This document shows positions 1 through 6,992 of a DNA stretch of 14,197 nt, in pieces; the first letter of the stretch is position 1; the number at the start of each line of letters is the position of its first letter. The stretch comes from CAYJQO01 sp964372445 (GTDB lineage: Bacteria; Patescibacteriota; Minisyncoccia; UBA6257; GWB1-50-10). The notes beneath the pieces were generated by a model, which saw only the letters and a program-made list of their open reading frames with translations, had not been told where the DNA came from and ran no database searches. Location: assembly GCA_964372445.1 (NCBI GenBank), contig CAYJQO010000016.1, forward strand, positions 1-14,197, in the 5' to 3' direction. The position numbers and the translations under genes were made by a program.

Positions 1-29
1 TTGATTCAGCGCAAATTTTTTGGAAGCGA

Positions 30-80
30 GGGCGGCGCGGGAATTCCTTTCCCCCATTTCCTTTCCTTCCCGCGCCGCCC
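30..80. repeat. 14-bp perfect inverted repeat
   Basis: GGGCGGCGCGGGAA (30-43) is repeated exactly in reverse complement as TTCCCGCGCCGCCC (67-80) around a 23-nt pyrimidine-rich loop. No T-tract follows, so it is not a clear intrinsic terminator. It lies in the upstream region of the first gene, about 60 nt before that gene's promoter. It could be the end of an upstream transcript, a regulatory hairpin or a recombination remnant; the sequence does not decide. Confidence 0.6.
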
Positions 81-120
81 GAGCGGTTTGGAATTCTGCG
101 AAACGCCACAGGAATTTTTG

Positions 121-142
121 AAAACGGCTGCCGCCGTTTTTT
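121..142 (+). terminator. Small hairpin with T-tract abutting a promoter
   Basis: AAAACGGC (121-128) pairs with GCCGTTTT (133-140) around a TGCC loop, and the T-run extends to 142. It could terminate transcription arriving from outside the window. Its T-run also forms the start of the -35 box of the next promoter, and the CGGC-N4-GCCG core recurs at the same distance from the -35 of the transporter gene at 1449, so it may instead be part of a shared promoter module. Confidence 0.5.
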
Positions 143-169
143 GACTTTTGATGTTGTTAATGCTTTAAT
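141..169 (+). promoter_or_regulatory. Sigma70-type promoter of the dehydrogenase-like gene
   Basis: TTGACT (141-146) is followed after exactly 17 nt by TTTAAT (164-169), with TGC directly upstream of the -10 (an extended -10). Each hexamer matches the consensus at five of six positions. Transcription would start near 176, leaving a leader of about 45 nt that contains the strong ribosome site AAAGGAGG (204-211). Confidence 0.65.
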
Positions 170-220
170 CACTGACGGAAGTTAGAACATTCAAAACCTA
201 CAGAAAGGAGGGAGTGAGAC

Positions 221-1093
221 ATGAAAGCTCTTCTGGTTGGTCTTGGTCAGATCGGTCTCGGCCTCATCGTTCCCGTCTTCAAGAAGGCCGGGTACACAAT
301 CGTTGGCACTGATGCGAGCCTCGATCGTCTTAACGCTCTCCGCAATGGATACTTTCTTGAAACTCCGAGTGGAGCTATGAAGGTAGAAGTTGACGTTGTG
401 AGCATGAACGAAGTGGCGGATGAATTCGATGTCGTCGTTACATCAGTCGGGCGACAACATCTCGAAAAAGTTGCGACATGGTGTCGAGAGAGAAATCTTT
501 TGTCTCCTGTGCTTCTCGCCGAGAACTTGCCCGATCCTGTAAACCATTTTCCTCGGCAAATTCCAATCGTCGTTGATCGGATTTGTCCGAGAACAGGAAC
601 GCACGATGGTTTATTGGCGGCAGTCGCCGAGGACTACTACAAGATCGTGGTTCTGGACAACCCGATTACTCACCAACTCGGCACCACCAACGGCATTGAG
701 CTTGTTGCGTCCGAGGAGGAAGTAGAGCGAAAAAGAAAGCAGAAGATGTTCACGGTGAACACGTCACATGTTCTTACCGCTCTCTTTGGACAACAGCTCG
801 GCTGTTCACTCGTTGAAGAAGCAATCGCAAGACCAGAGGTTTCTGCGAGAATTCGCTCAGCGGTTTCCGAAATCGGACTATGGCTTGGCTTTGATGTTCA
901 AGAAGCCGAGCAAAGAGCTAGCGAGATCATCAAACGGTTCGCAAGTCCTGTTCAAGATTCGCTCTCGCGAATTCTCGGTCCGGTCAATCGCAAGTCCGCT
1001 CTGCGATACGTTGAAGTGCCACTTAACGGCGTTCGGTTGGTTGGTGCAATAGCACCGACACTCGAAGAAGCCCAAGCGCTTCTCAACTCGTAA
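221..1093 (+). CDS. Short mannitol-dehydrogenase-like NAD(P)-dependent oxidoreductase
   Basis: The protein has 290 residues. It opens with a Rossmann dinucleotide-binding motif, GLGQIGLG (7-14), followed after the second strand by an acidic residue (GTDAS, 29-33) that suggests NAD preference. Motifs typical of mannitol-1-phosphate 5-dehydrogenase and polyol dehydrogenases follow in order: AEN (100-102), VVDRICP (117-123) and KMFTVNTSHVLTALFG (175-190), which carries the family's catalytic Lys and conserved Asn/His. Family members normally have about 380 or more residues, so the C-terminal substrate domain is shortened. The expected reaction is reversible oxidation of a sugar alcohol or its phosphate, but the substrate is not established. 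The start is fixed by AAAGGAGG 9 nt upstream. The gene has its own promoter and terminator and no operon partner; no sugar PTS gene is nearby. Confidence 0.75.
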   Translation: MKALLVGLGQIGLGLIVPVFKKAGYTIVGTDASLDRLNALRNGYFLETPSGAMKVEVDVVSMNEVADEFDVVVTSVGRQHLEKVATWCRERNLLSPVLLAENLPDPVNHFPRQIPIVVDRICPRTGTHDGLLAAVAEDYYKIVVLDNPITHQLGTTNGIELVASEEEVERKRKQKMFTVNTSHVLTALFGQQLGCSLVEEAIARPEVSARIRSAVSEIGLWLGFDVQEAEQRASEIIKRFASPVQDSLSRILGPVNRKSALRYVEVPLNGVRLVGAIAPTLEEAQALLNS

Positions 1094-1106
1094 TCAGTGC
1101 GTTCGT

Positions 1107-1141
1107 GGGCCGTTCGGTTGTAAACCGGCGGCCCTCTTTTT
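1107..1141 (+). terminator. Intrinsic terminator of the dehydrogenase-like gene
   Basis: GGGCCG (1107-1112) pairs with CGGCCC (1129-1134). An inner stem CGGTT/AACCG (1115-1119 with 1123-1127) closes a 3-nt loop, and TCTTTTT follows. It lies 13 nt after the stop codon. Confidence 0.85.
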
Positions 1142-1146
1142 AATAA

Positions 1147-1230
1147 TTCAAAGAACAAAGAATTTGCCGCCCCTTCGAGGCTTCGACTGAGCTCAGCCGA
1201 AGTCCAGGCTCGGGTCAAGAGAAAAACTTG
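1147..1230. repeat. Post-terminator repeat unit, copy 1
   Basis: The first 25 nt (1147-1171, beginning TTCAAAGAACAAAG and ending GCCGCC) recur exactly at 2358-2382. The unit closes with AGAAAAACTTG (1220-1230), which recurs at 2459-2469. Between the shared ends lies a near-perfect palindrome centred on GAGCTC (1181-1202, one mismatch). The rest of this 355-nt gene-free stretch (1231-1348) is AT-richer and holds a small hairpin, GCTTCCT/AGGAAGC (1239-1255), with no convincing gene. Confidence 0.7.
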
Positions 1231-1348
1231 AAATTGTCGCTTCCTTTCAGGAAGCCAAAACCGCAAAAGAACCCGTTAAAAACACCAACTCGAACCATAT
1301 TTTGTAGAAGCAGAAAAGAAAAATTTTCATAAGATTCTCTCCAAGGAG

Positions 1349-1393
1349 CGGCGCTTGCCGTTCCTTGACTTTTATGGTCTGATATACTATCTT
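1349..1393 (+). promoter_or_regulatory. Hairpin-associated promoter of the DMT transporter
   Basis: The hairpin CGGC-GCTT-GCCG (1349-1360) is followed by TTGACT (1365-1370). This is the same 16-nt offset from hairpin start to -35 as at 125-146. The -10 is either TATCTT (1388-1393), at 17-nt spacing, or TATACT (1383-1388) preceded by TGA as an extended -10 that does not need the -35. The ribosome site AAAGGAGG is at 1433-1440. Confidence 0.55.
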
Positions 1394-1448
1394 TATCGGT
1401 GGTCAAGTAGTACATTTCCAAACCAAAAACTGAAAGGAGGGTGCAGAA

Positions 1449-2303
1449 ATGCATCGCAAAACCCTGTTGGGACTCTTCGGAGTTCTGGGCATTTGGCTCA
1501 CGGCAGGGTTGGCCCTGCCTTTCGTTAACGTCCTGAACATGTTTACGCCGCCGCAGTTGATGGTCTTTCGCGGATTTCTGACCGCCGCAATAGTGTTCAT
1601 CGGACTTCGCGGAGTTATCGGGCGCGTAGATAAGTACACCTACCTCATCGCTCTGACCTTGCCGTTCGCCACACTCGGATTGTTCGAGGGCATTCGGCAT
1701 TGGGGCGCGGGTCCGACAATCATCATCATTACCGCGACCCCACTGGTAAATCTCGTCATCGGTGCTTTCTTGGGCCGACGGGTTTCATCAGCTTCGATCA
1801 CCGGACTTATTCTCGTGCTCGGTGGTGTAATGATGGCGCGATGGGGTGGACACTTCCAATGGGCGGGATTCGCATGGACGCTGTTCGGCACTATCATGAA
1901 CGGCATTCTCTACGAGTTCTTTGCTCGCGCAAAGGCGACTTCGTTGCAGAAATGCTTTTGGGCCTGCATGGGCATGGGAGCACTCGGTCTCGTCATGAGC
2001 ACTAATGCCTCGTGGACACCCATCGCAGAACCAAAGGTCGCCCTGCTCGTTCTCGGCTTCGCGTTCGTCGGAGGATTCCTCTACTGGATTGCGAACCTGC
2101 TCACCTTCGAGAATTTGCCGACGACAGAAGCAAGCGTACTCGCGCAAGGAGAAACGCCCGCGGTTATCCTCGGCGCGACTGTTCTGCTCGGCGAACATCT
2201 CACGCTTGTTCAGTGGGTCGGCGTAGTGATTGCGCTCTACGGAGTGTGGTATCTCTCACGCTGGCTCGCAAAGCAGGCGGTTCAGGAAAAACAAGTGGCG
2301 TAA
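1449..2303 (+). CDS. DMT-superfamily (EamA) transporter
   Basis: The protein has 284 residues, the usual length for the ten-helix drug/metabolite transporter superfamily. It is almost entirely hydrophobic, with two EamA repeats at roughly residues 5-133 and 145-274. The second repeat ends with the characteristic stretch EASVLAQGETPAVILGATVL followed by a short Glu-His turn and a last helix ending near YGVWYLSR. Such proteins move amino acids, nucleotide precursors or other metabolites across the inner membrane; the substrate cannot be read from the sequence. The start is set by AAAGGAGG 8 nt upstream. The gene is a separate transcription unit between its own promoter and terminator, although it follows the dehydrogenase-like gene in a near-identical regulatory layout. 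Joint regulation is therefore possible, but joint function is not shown. Confidence 0.85.
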   Translation: MHRKTLLGLFGVLGIWLTAGLALPFVNVLNMFTPPQLMVFRGFLTAAIVFIGLRGVIGRVDKYTYLIALTLPFATLGLFEGIRHWGAGPTIIIITATPLVNLVIGAFLGRRVSSASITGLILVLGGVMMARWGGHFQWAGFAWTLFGTIMNGILYEFFARAKATSLQKCFWACMGMGALGLVMSTNASWTPIAEPKVALLVLGFAFVGGFLYWIANLLTFENLPTTEASVLAQGETPAVILGATVLLGEHLTLVQWVGVVIALYGVWYLSRWLAKQAVQEKQVA

Positions 2304-2314
2304 GCCACACCATC

Positions 2315-2353
2315 GGGTCTCGGAGCTTCGGTTTCGAGACCCTTTTCTTTTTT
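2315..2353 (+). terminator. Strong intrinsic terminator with UUCG tetraloop
   Basis: GGGTCTCG (2315-2322) pairs with CGAGACCC (2335-2342). The stem continues through GAGC/GTTT wobble pairs to a C(TTCG)G tetraloop, giving about 12 bp. TTTTCTTTTTT (2343-2353) follows. It lies 11 nt after the transporter stop codon. Confidence 0.9.
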
Positions 2354-2357
2354 GAAT

Positions 2358-2469
2358 TTCAAAGAACAAAGAATTTGCCGCCTCTCCTTGCCTACTCCGC
2401 CGAAGCAGCCGCTTTGGCTGCGAAGGCCGGGCGCTAAAGCTTCGGAAGAGCAATGCAAAGAAAAACTTG
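2358..2469. repeat. Post-terminator repeat unit, copy 2
   Basis: Its 25-nt start (2358-2382) is identical to 1147-1171 and its end AGAAAAACTTG (2459-2469) is identical to 1220-1230. The middle differs from copy 1 but is also a hairpin region: GCAGCC/GGCTGC (2405-2421) sits inside CCGAAGC/GCTTCGG (2400-2445). As in copy 1, the unit begins only a few bases after the T-tract of a terminator. Confidence 0.7.
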
Positions 2470-2756
2470 TTCCCGTTTTGTCTGAACGAAGTGAAGTTAC
2501 AAAACGTAATCCCGCTTTCAAAATGTAAAATAAGTGGCGGGAAAATTGTCCCCGCACCAATCCCCAATATATCGTTTCTAAAATACGGGTCTCTCTCGCG
2601 GTATCGCCTTTGGCTTGCATACTATATCATCGCCGAGTTCTTCTTTGGGATTGGTACGGGGCAGGCAGCGGTGCGGCTGGCGCTCCGTGCCCAGCTGTGC
2701 ATTGACAGCCGCCGCTGGAGATAGGTAAGGTAACAGCTACGGCTGCAAAACGAAAA
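2470..2756. other. Gene-free leader upstream of the pilus operon
   Basis: I see no credible gene here. The stretch shifts from AT-rich to GC-rich around 2630-2650. AT-rich GCATACTATATCAT (2617-2630) resembles the -10 boxes of other genes in the window and may be the operon promoter, but no good -35 lies upstream. An imperfect inverted repeat joins ACCAATCCCCAA (2556-2567) to TTGGGATTGGT (2645-2655). The ATPase start at 2757 has no nearby Shine-Dalgarno sequence. Confidence 0.4.
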
Positions 2757-3998
2757 ATGACAAACACCGTGACCACCGTAGCAGCGCCCACGGACAGGGT
2801 GGCGGATGAGCTCGCGCTCGGGCCGCGGCTCTCCATTATCAGGCTCGTGAGCTTGCTCATCGAGGAGGCGTACGCCCTCCGCGCCTCTGACATCCACATT
2901 AACCCGAAGCAGGATGGGGTGCGTGTGCGATTTCGAATCGATGGCATCCTCCGAAACGTTCACGTGCTCCCGAAGGCGATCCACTCCGAGGTCATCACCC
3001 GTATCAAGATCCTCGCAGGGTTGCCGACCGATGAGCACCAGGCGGCGCTCGATGGTCGTTTCCGTTCCGAGGTTGAAGTGGTCGGCGCAGTAGATATCCG
3101 CGTGTCGATTGCCCCTACCTACTATGGAGAGAATGCCATCTTGCGCATTCTGTCGGATAAATCGGAAGAGTTTACCCTCGAGTCGCTCGGCTTCAGCGGA
3201 GCAAACTTGAAGAAGATCAAGGAGGCCATCGGGCGCCCCTACGGCATGATTCTTGCGACCGGCCCCACCGGATCGGGGAAAACCACCACGCTCTACACGT
3301 TGATCAAGATGCTCAATGTGCCGCAGGTTTCCATCATTACCATCGAAGATCCAATCGAGTACGCCATTGCCGGCATTGACCAGATCCAGGTGAACCCGCG
3401 CACCAGGCTTACCTTTGCCCAGGGTCTCCGGTCGATGCTCCGCCAGGACCCGAACATCATCATGGTTGGCGAGATCCGCGACTCGGAAACCGCCGGCCTT
3501 GCCGTCAACACCGCCCTCACGGGGCACCTCTTGCTCTCGACGCTCCATACCAACGATGCCGCCACGACGCTCCCGCGGCTCCTGGACATGAAGGTTGAAC
3601 CGTTCCTCATCGCCTCCACGGTGAACGTGGCGATCGGTCAGCGGCTCGTGCGGAAGGTGTGCCCCTCGTGCAAGGTGCGGAAGAACATCACCGCCTTGGA
3701 GCGGAAGAGCCTCTCCGAGGTGATACCGGCAGCGGTGCTCGGCGAGACGGCCACGTTCTTTCGGGGCCGCGGGTGCGAGCAGTGCACCCAGTCCGGGTAC
3801 CGCGGGCGGGTTGGGATACATGAGGTGCTCTCCGTTGACGGTCCCGTGCGCGAAGCGATTCTCAAGAAGGCGCCGGCGCGCGAGCTCAAACAGGTTGCGA
3901 TCAAGCAGGGGATGGTCACGCTGATCGAAGACGGTTTCCAAAAGGCGAAGGCGGGTATCACCACGATCGAGGAGGTGCTCCGGATGCTCCATGAGTAA
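2757..3998 (+). CDS. pilB: PilB/GspE-family type IV pilus assembly ATPase (short form)
   Basis: This cytoplasmic hexameric ATPase should power pilin polymerisation by turning the PilC platform. In 413 residues it shows the full secretion-ATPase core: an N-terminal subdomain with the RASDIHINP and FRIDG motifs (42-64), Walker A GPTGSGKTTT (169-178), the Asp box around IEDPIEY (196-202), Walker B MVGEIRD (236-242), the His box TGHLLLSTLHTN (255-266), and four zinc-binding cysteines (302, 305, 340, 343) typical of PilB/GspE rather than PilT. Full-length family members have roughly 550 residues; the N-terminal MshEN/GspE-N domain is missing here. The upstream in-frame stretch reaches a stop at 2703 without an ATG, so the domain is not hidden by a wrong start. 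The gene is first in the operon and overlaps pilC by 8 nt. Confidence 0.9.
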   Translation: MTNTVTTVAAPTDRVADELALGPRLSIIRLVSLLIEEAYALRASDIHINPKQDGVRVRFRIDGILRNVHVLPKAIHSEVITRIKILAGLPTDEHQAALDGRFRSEVEVVGAVDIRVSIAPTYYGENAILRILSDKSEEFTLESLGFSGANLKKIKEAIGRPYGMILATGPTGSGKTTTLYTLIKMLNVPQVSIITIEDPIEYAIAGIDQIQVNPRTRLTFAQGLRSMLRQDPNIIMVGEIRDSETAGLAVNTALTGHLLLSTLHTNDAATTLPRLLDMKVEPFLIASTVNVAIGQRLVRKVCPSCKVRKNITALERKSLSEVIPAAVLGETATFFRGRGCEQCTQSGYRGRVGIHEVLSVDGPVREAILKKAPARELKQVAIKQGMVTLIEDGFQKAKAGITTIEEVLRMLHE

Positions 3999-5049
3999 CC
4001 CGTTCAACCGGTTGCCGCTGCAGGACCAGATCCTGATCATCAAGCGCCTGGCCATTTTGATCAAGGCGGGCGTGCCGATCCTGGCGGCGCTCGAGATGCT
4101 CAAGTCACAGGCAAGCTCGCGCGTGGCGAGCCAGATGCTCACGAGCGTCATTGCCGACGTGGAGAACGGGCAGTTCCTCTCGACGAGCCTGAGCCGCCAC
4201 CGAAACATTTTCGGCAAGCTCGCGATCAGCGTGGTGCAAATCGGAGAGGTGAGCGGCACGCTCCATGAGAACCTGAACTACCTCTCGAACGAGCTCGCGA
4301 AGAAGCAAGCCCTCCGGAGGAAGGTGTTCGGTTCGCTGGTCTACCCCATTTTCATCGTGGTAGCCACGCTTGGGATCACGGGCCTCCTGACCGTCTACAT
4401 ATTTCCTAAGATTTTGCCCATCTTCCGCAGCCTGAACTTTGAACTGCCCTGGACTACCCGGACGCTCATCTACGTGAGCGACTTGCTCCTCCACGAGGGC
4501 GTGTACCTAGTCCTCGGCCTCGTCGGATTGGTGGCTACGGTGGTAGCCCTCTTGCGGGTTCAAGCCGTTCGGTACTGGGTCGACCGGCTCATCCTCCACG
4601 TTCCTATTTTTGGTCACGTTGCCCAGAGCTACCTCATGGCCAACTTCTGCCGGACGCTTGGCCTGCTCCTCCAGAGCAACGTGAGAATCGTCGAGGCCAC
4701 CACCATTGCGGCAGATACCATTGGCAACCTCGCGTACCAGGAAGCGCTGCAGGCAATGGCTGGAAAGGTAACGAAGGGAGAGAAAATCTCAACCCACATG
4801 TCGGAGCACCAGAAGCTCTTCCCTCCCATGCTCAACCAAATGGTGATGGTCGGGGAGACGTCCGGCAGCTTGAGTGAGACGTTTCTCTACCTGGCTGAAA
4901 TCTATGAGAACGAGGTTGAGGATCGTACGAAGAACCTTTCCACGTTGCTTGAGCCCGCGCTCATGGGATTCATGGGATTGATCGTCGGGTTTGTGGCGAT
5001 ATCCATCATCACGCCCATCTATGCGGTTACCCAGAACCTCCACCCGTGA
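3991..5049 (+). CDS. pilC: PilC/GspF inner-membrane platform protein
   Basis: The 352 residues hold two T2SSF repeats (about 17-140 and 217-342), each with the conserved GE-x-SG turn (IGEVSGTL at 84-91, VGETSGSL at 287-294). There are three membrane segments, at about 113-138, 170-190 and 323-346. The protein is expected to sit in the inner membrane under the growing pilus, bind the PilB hexamer and move pilin subunits into the fibre. It is slightly shorter than the roughly 400 residues usual for the family because the N-terminal cytoplasmic extension is short. The start ATG overlaps the ATPase stop (ATGAGTAA), which indicates translational coupling. It also overlaps the start of the next gene. 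Confidence 0.93.
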   Translation: MSNPFNRLPLQDQILIIKRLAILIKAGVPILAALEMLKSQASSRVASQMLTSVIADVENGQFLSTSLSRHRNIFGKLAISVVQIGEVSGTLHENLNYLSNELAKKQALRRKVFGSLVYPIFIVVATLGITGLLTVYIFPKILPIFRSLNFELPWTTRTLIYVSDLLLHEGVYLVLGLVGLVATVVALLRVQAVRYWVDRLILHVPIFGHVAQSYLMANFCRTLGLLLQSNVRIVEATTIAADTIGNLAYQEALQAMAGKVTKGEKISTHMSEHQKLFPPMLNQMVMVGETSGSLSETFLYLAEIYENEVEDRTKNLSTLLEPALMGFMGLIVGFVAISIITPIYAVTQNLHP

Positions 5050-5500
5050 TCAGCTGCCTCGTGGGACCCGCGCGCGGCAGCTCGGGTTCACGGTCGTCGA
5101 GCTCCTCGTTGTCATAGGGATTATCGTCATCGCGGCTGCTTTCGGCCTCTTCGTGAGCATGGATTTCTATCGGGGGTACTCTTTCTCTGCTGAGCGCATG
5201 GTGGTGGTCGCAGCGCTCGAGCAGGCGCGCAACCGGGCTATGAACAACTATGACGAGTCGGCGCACGGGGTTCATTTTGAGAGCGGCCGCTACGTTGTCT
5301 TCCATGGCCCGGCGTACGTACCCGGGGATCCACGGAATGAGGTCATTGCGGCGAGCCCCACCGTTTCCGTTTCTGGCCCTGCGGATATAGCATTCTCACA
5401 ATTGAGTGGAGAGGTTGCCGCGCCGGGGACCGTTACCCTAACGAGTGGCGCCCGCTCGTCCGCAATCACCATTAACCATGAGGGAAGCATTGACTGGTAG
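5021..5500 (+). CDS. GspH/FimT-like minor (pseudo)pilin
   Basis: This type IV prepilin has a basic leader (PRGTRARQLG) cleaved before Phe23, then the signature FTVVELLVV with Glu at mature +5 and a hydrophobic helix to about residue 45. A small soluble domain of about 110 residues follows. The segment around VVVAALEQARNRAMNN fits the GspH/FimT type of minor pilin. The product should be processed by a prepilin peptidase and inserted at the pilus tip or priming complex. The start is uncertain: ATG 5021 (used here, leader of 22 residues) lies inside pilC, ATG 4991 is further upstream, and neither has a clear ribosome site. The gene overlaps pilC upstream and the next pilin by 23 nt, so it is part of a tightly coupled operon. 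Confidence 0.8.
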   Translation: MRLPRTSTRDQLPRGTRARQLGFTVVELLVVIGIIVIAAAFGLFVSMDFYRGYSFSAERMVVVAALEQARNRAMNNYDESAHGVHFESGRYVVFHGPAYVPGDPRNEVIAASPTVSVSGPADIAFSQLSGEVAAPGTVTLTSGARSSAITINHEGSIDW

Positions 5501-6992
5501 CCGACGTCAGGGTGAGGCGGGCATGAGCACGCTCGAGATGCTCATGGCGCTCGCGCTCTTGGTCGTGAGCATCACCACCGCCGTAACGGTTACCTTCAGC
5601 AACCAGTCCATCTCGGTGGATGCCGAAACCAACAACCAGGCGCTCTACATGGTGAAGCGCAGCGCCGAGGATGCCCGGGCGACCGCCAGGCAGGATTTCA
5701 GCTCTGTGGTGTCACAGTCGCCCTCGACGAACGATATCTATACCGAGGAAACGGCGGTGGTCGACCTCACCGCCTACAAGAAGCGGGTGACAAGCCGGGT
5801 GCTCTGGCGTACCGCGCCGCAGCGGCCACAGCTCATCGAACTTACCACCACCCTTACGGATGCCTCCGAGGTTATTGCCCTAGGCGGCGACGACGGCGGT
5901 GACCTGCCGGGGAGCACGAGCACGTGGGATAATCCCCAGACCTTCGCCTCCAGCAACTTTAACCCGGGGAAGCCGAGGGGGATTGACGTACTGAACAGAA
6001 TCGCCTACATGGGTGGAGACAAGGCTCCCTATCTCTTTATTGCAGATGCGCGTAATGCGGTACTCGGCCAGTCGAGCGGTCTCTTTGTAACCTTCGCGAA
6101 CGGCTTCGATGCTGGTGCAACCATCAACGATATTGATGTCGCGATGTGGCAAGATCCCCTCAGCGGCACGATGAAATACTATGCCTACGCTGCGATGGAT
6201 ACGGCAATAGGCCAGCTCAAGGTAATTGACGTCACCGATATCCACAATCCTATGCTCGTTGCGACAAGAACGCTTTCTCCTTGTGTCGGTAATTCAGAAC
6301 CGGAGGGTTGGCGGGTTTTCTATTACCGCAATCGTCTCTACCTCACGACACGCGAAACCGCTGGCCCCGAATTCCATGTGTTCGATGTGACGACGCCCAT
6401 GGCCCCCGCGGAACTAGGGAGCGGCGGCTGTTTGGGTACGAATTTGAATACTACCGTGAACAGCCTCGTGGTGCGTGACCAATCGATCGGCGGCGTCACG
6501 AAACGCTTCGCGTATCTGGCGACCACCAACGACAATCCAGAGCTTCGCGTGCTCGACGTTACGGACCCTCTTGCGATCAGTGGCGCGGGAATAGCGGCTG
6601 CGAACCGAAACCTTTCCGGCAACCAAGATGGTGAGAGCGTGTACGTAGTCGGTAAGAAACTTTATTTCGGCCGGCAGTCAGCGCCGAGCGGCCCGGATCT
6701 CTACGTGTTTGAGATTTCAAATCCGGAAGTGGGCCTCTCGCAACTTGGCGTGCCAGCAGATATCGGGACAAGCGTGATCAGCATTATCGTTGCTGGCCGT
6801 TTTGCTTTCTTAGGAACTCAAAAGGTGAGCGAGGAGTTTCAGGTTTGGGATATTTCAGATGTGACCGCAATTGCGAAGGTAAAATCTTGGAATTTTTCGA
6901 ACATCATTGAGAACGGCTTTGACTACGAAGATGGCTATATCTACGCATCGGCTCAGGGGAACGACGCGCTCCGGATCATCTACAGCCCATGA
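5478..6992 (+). CDS. Minor pilin fused to a C-terminal LVIVD-type beta-propeller
   Basis: Residues 1-15 are a prepilin leader ending in GEAG. Cleavage before Met16 leaves MSTLEML with Glu at +5, followed by a hydrophobic helix (to about 41) and a pilin-like domain to about 135. After a Gly/Asp/Ser-rich linker (136-160) come about 340 residues of repeats that resemble LVIVD/choice-of-anchor propeller blades: LKVIDVTDIHNP (247), FHVFDVTTPMAP (299), LRVLDVTDPLAI (356), LYVFEISNPEVG (408), FQVWDISDVTAI (454), a possible first blade at 185 and a closing LRIIYSP at the C-terminus. This gives about six or seven blades with 44-62 residue spacing. Ordinary minor pilins have about 150-250 residues, so at 504 this one carries a large exposed head. 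The likely role, inferred, is a tip adhesin displayed on the pilus. It starts inside the preceding pilin gene and overlaps the next by ATGA. Confidence 0.82.
   Translation: MREALTGSRRQGEAGMSTLEMLMALALLVVSITTAVTVTFSNQSISVDAETNNQALYMVKRSAEDARATARQDFSSVVSQSPSTNDIYTEETAVVDLTAYKKRVTSRVLWRTAPQRPQLIELTTTLTDASEVIALGGDDGGDLPGSTSTWDNPQTFASSNFNPGKPRGIDVLNRIAYMGGDKAPYLFIADARNAVLGQSSGLFVTFANGFDAGATINDIDVAMWQDPLSGTMKYYAYAAMDTAIGQLKVIDVTDIHNPMLVATRTLSPCVGNSEPEGWRVFYYRNRLYLTTRETAGPEFHVFDVTTPMAPAELGSGGCLGTNLNTTVNSLVVRDQSIGGVTKRFAYLATTNDNPELRVLDVTDPLAISGAGIAAANRNLSGNQDGESVYVVGKKLYFGRQSAPSGPDLYVFEISNPEVGLSQLGVPADIGTSVISIIVAGRFAFLGTQKVSEEFQVWDISDVTAIAKVKSWNFSNIIENGFDYEDGYIYASAQGNDALRIIYSP

Noticed and set aside
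1147..2469. CRISPR array or insertion sequence based on the 25-nt repeat
   Set aside because: There are only two copies 1.2 kb apart with a gene between them, no spacer periodicity, no transposase and no matching terminal inverted repeats.
2467..2724. 85-residue plus-strand frame before the pilus operon
   Set aside because: It has no ribosome site, no recognisable domain and mixed composition spanning a hairpin-rich intergenic region.
2622..4259. Long 545-residue open frame on the minus strand
   Set aside because: It lies antisense to the clear PilB-type ATPase and PilC genes, shows no domain or membrane pattern, and has the Arg/His/Glu-rich composition typical of shadows in GC-rich coding sequence.
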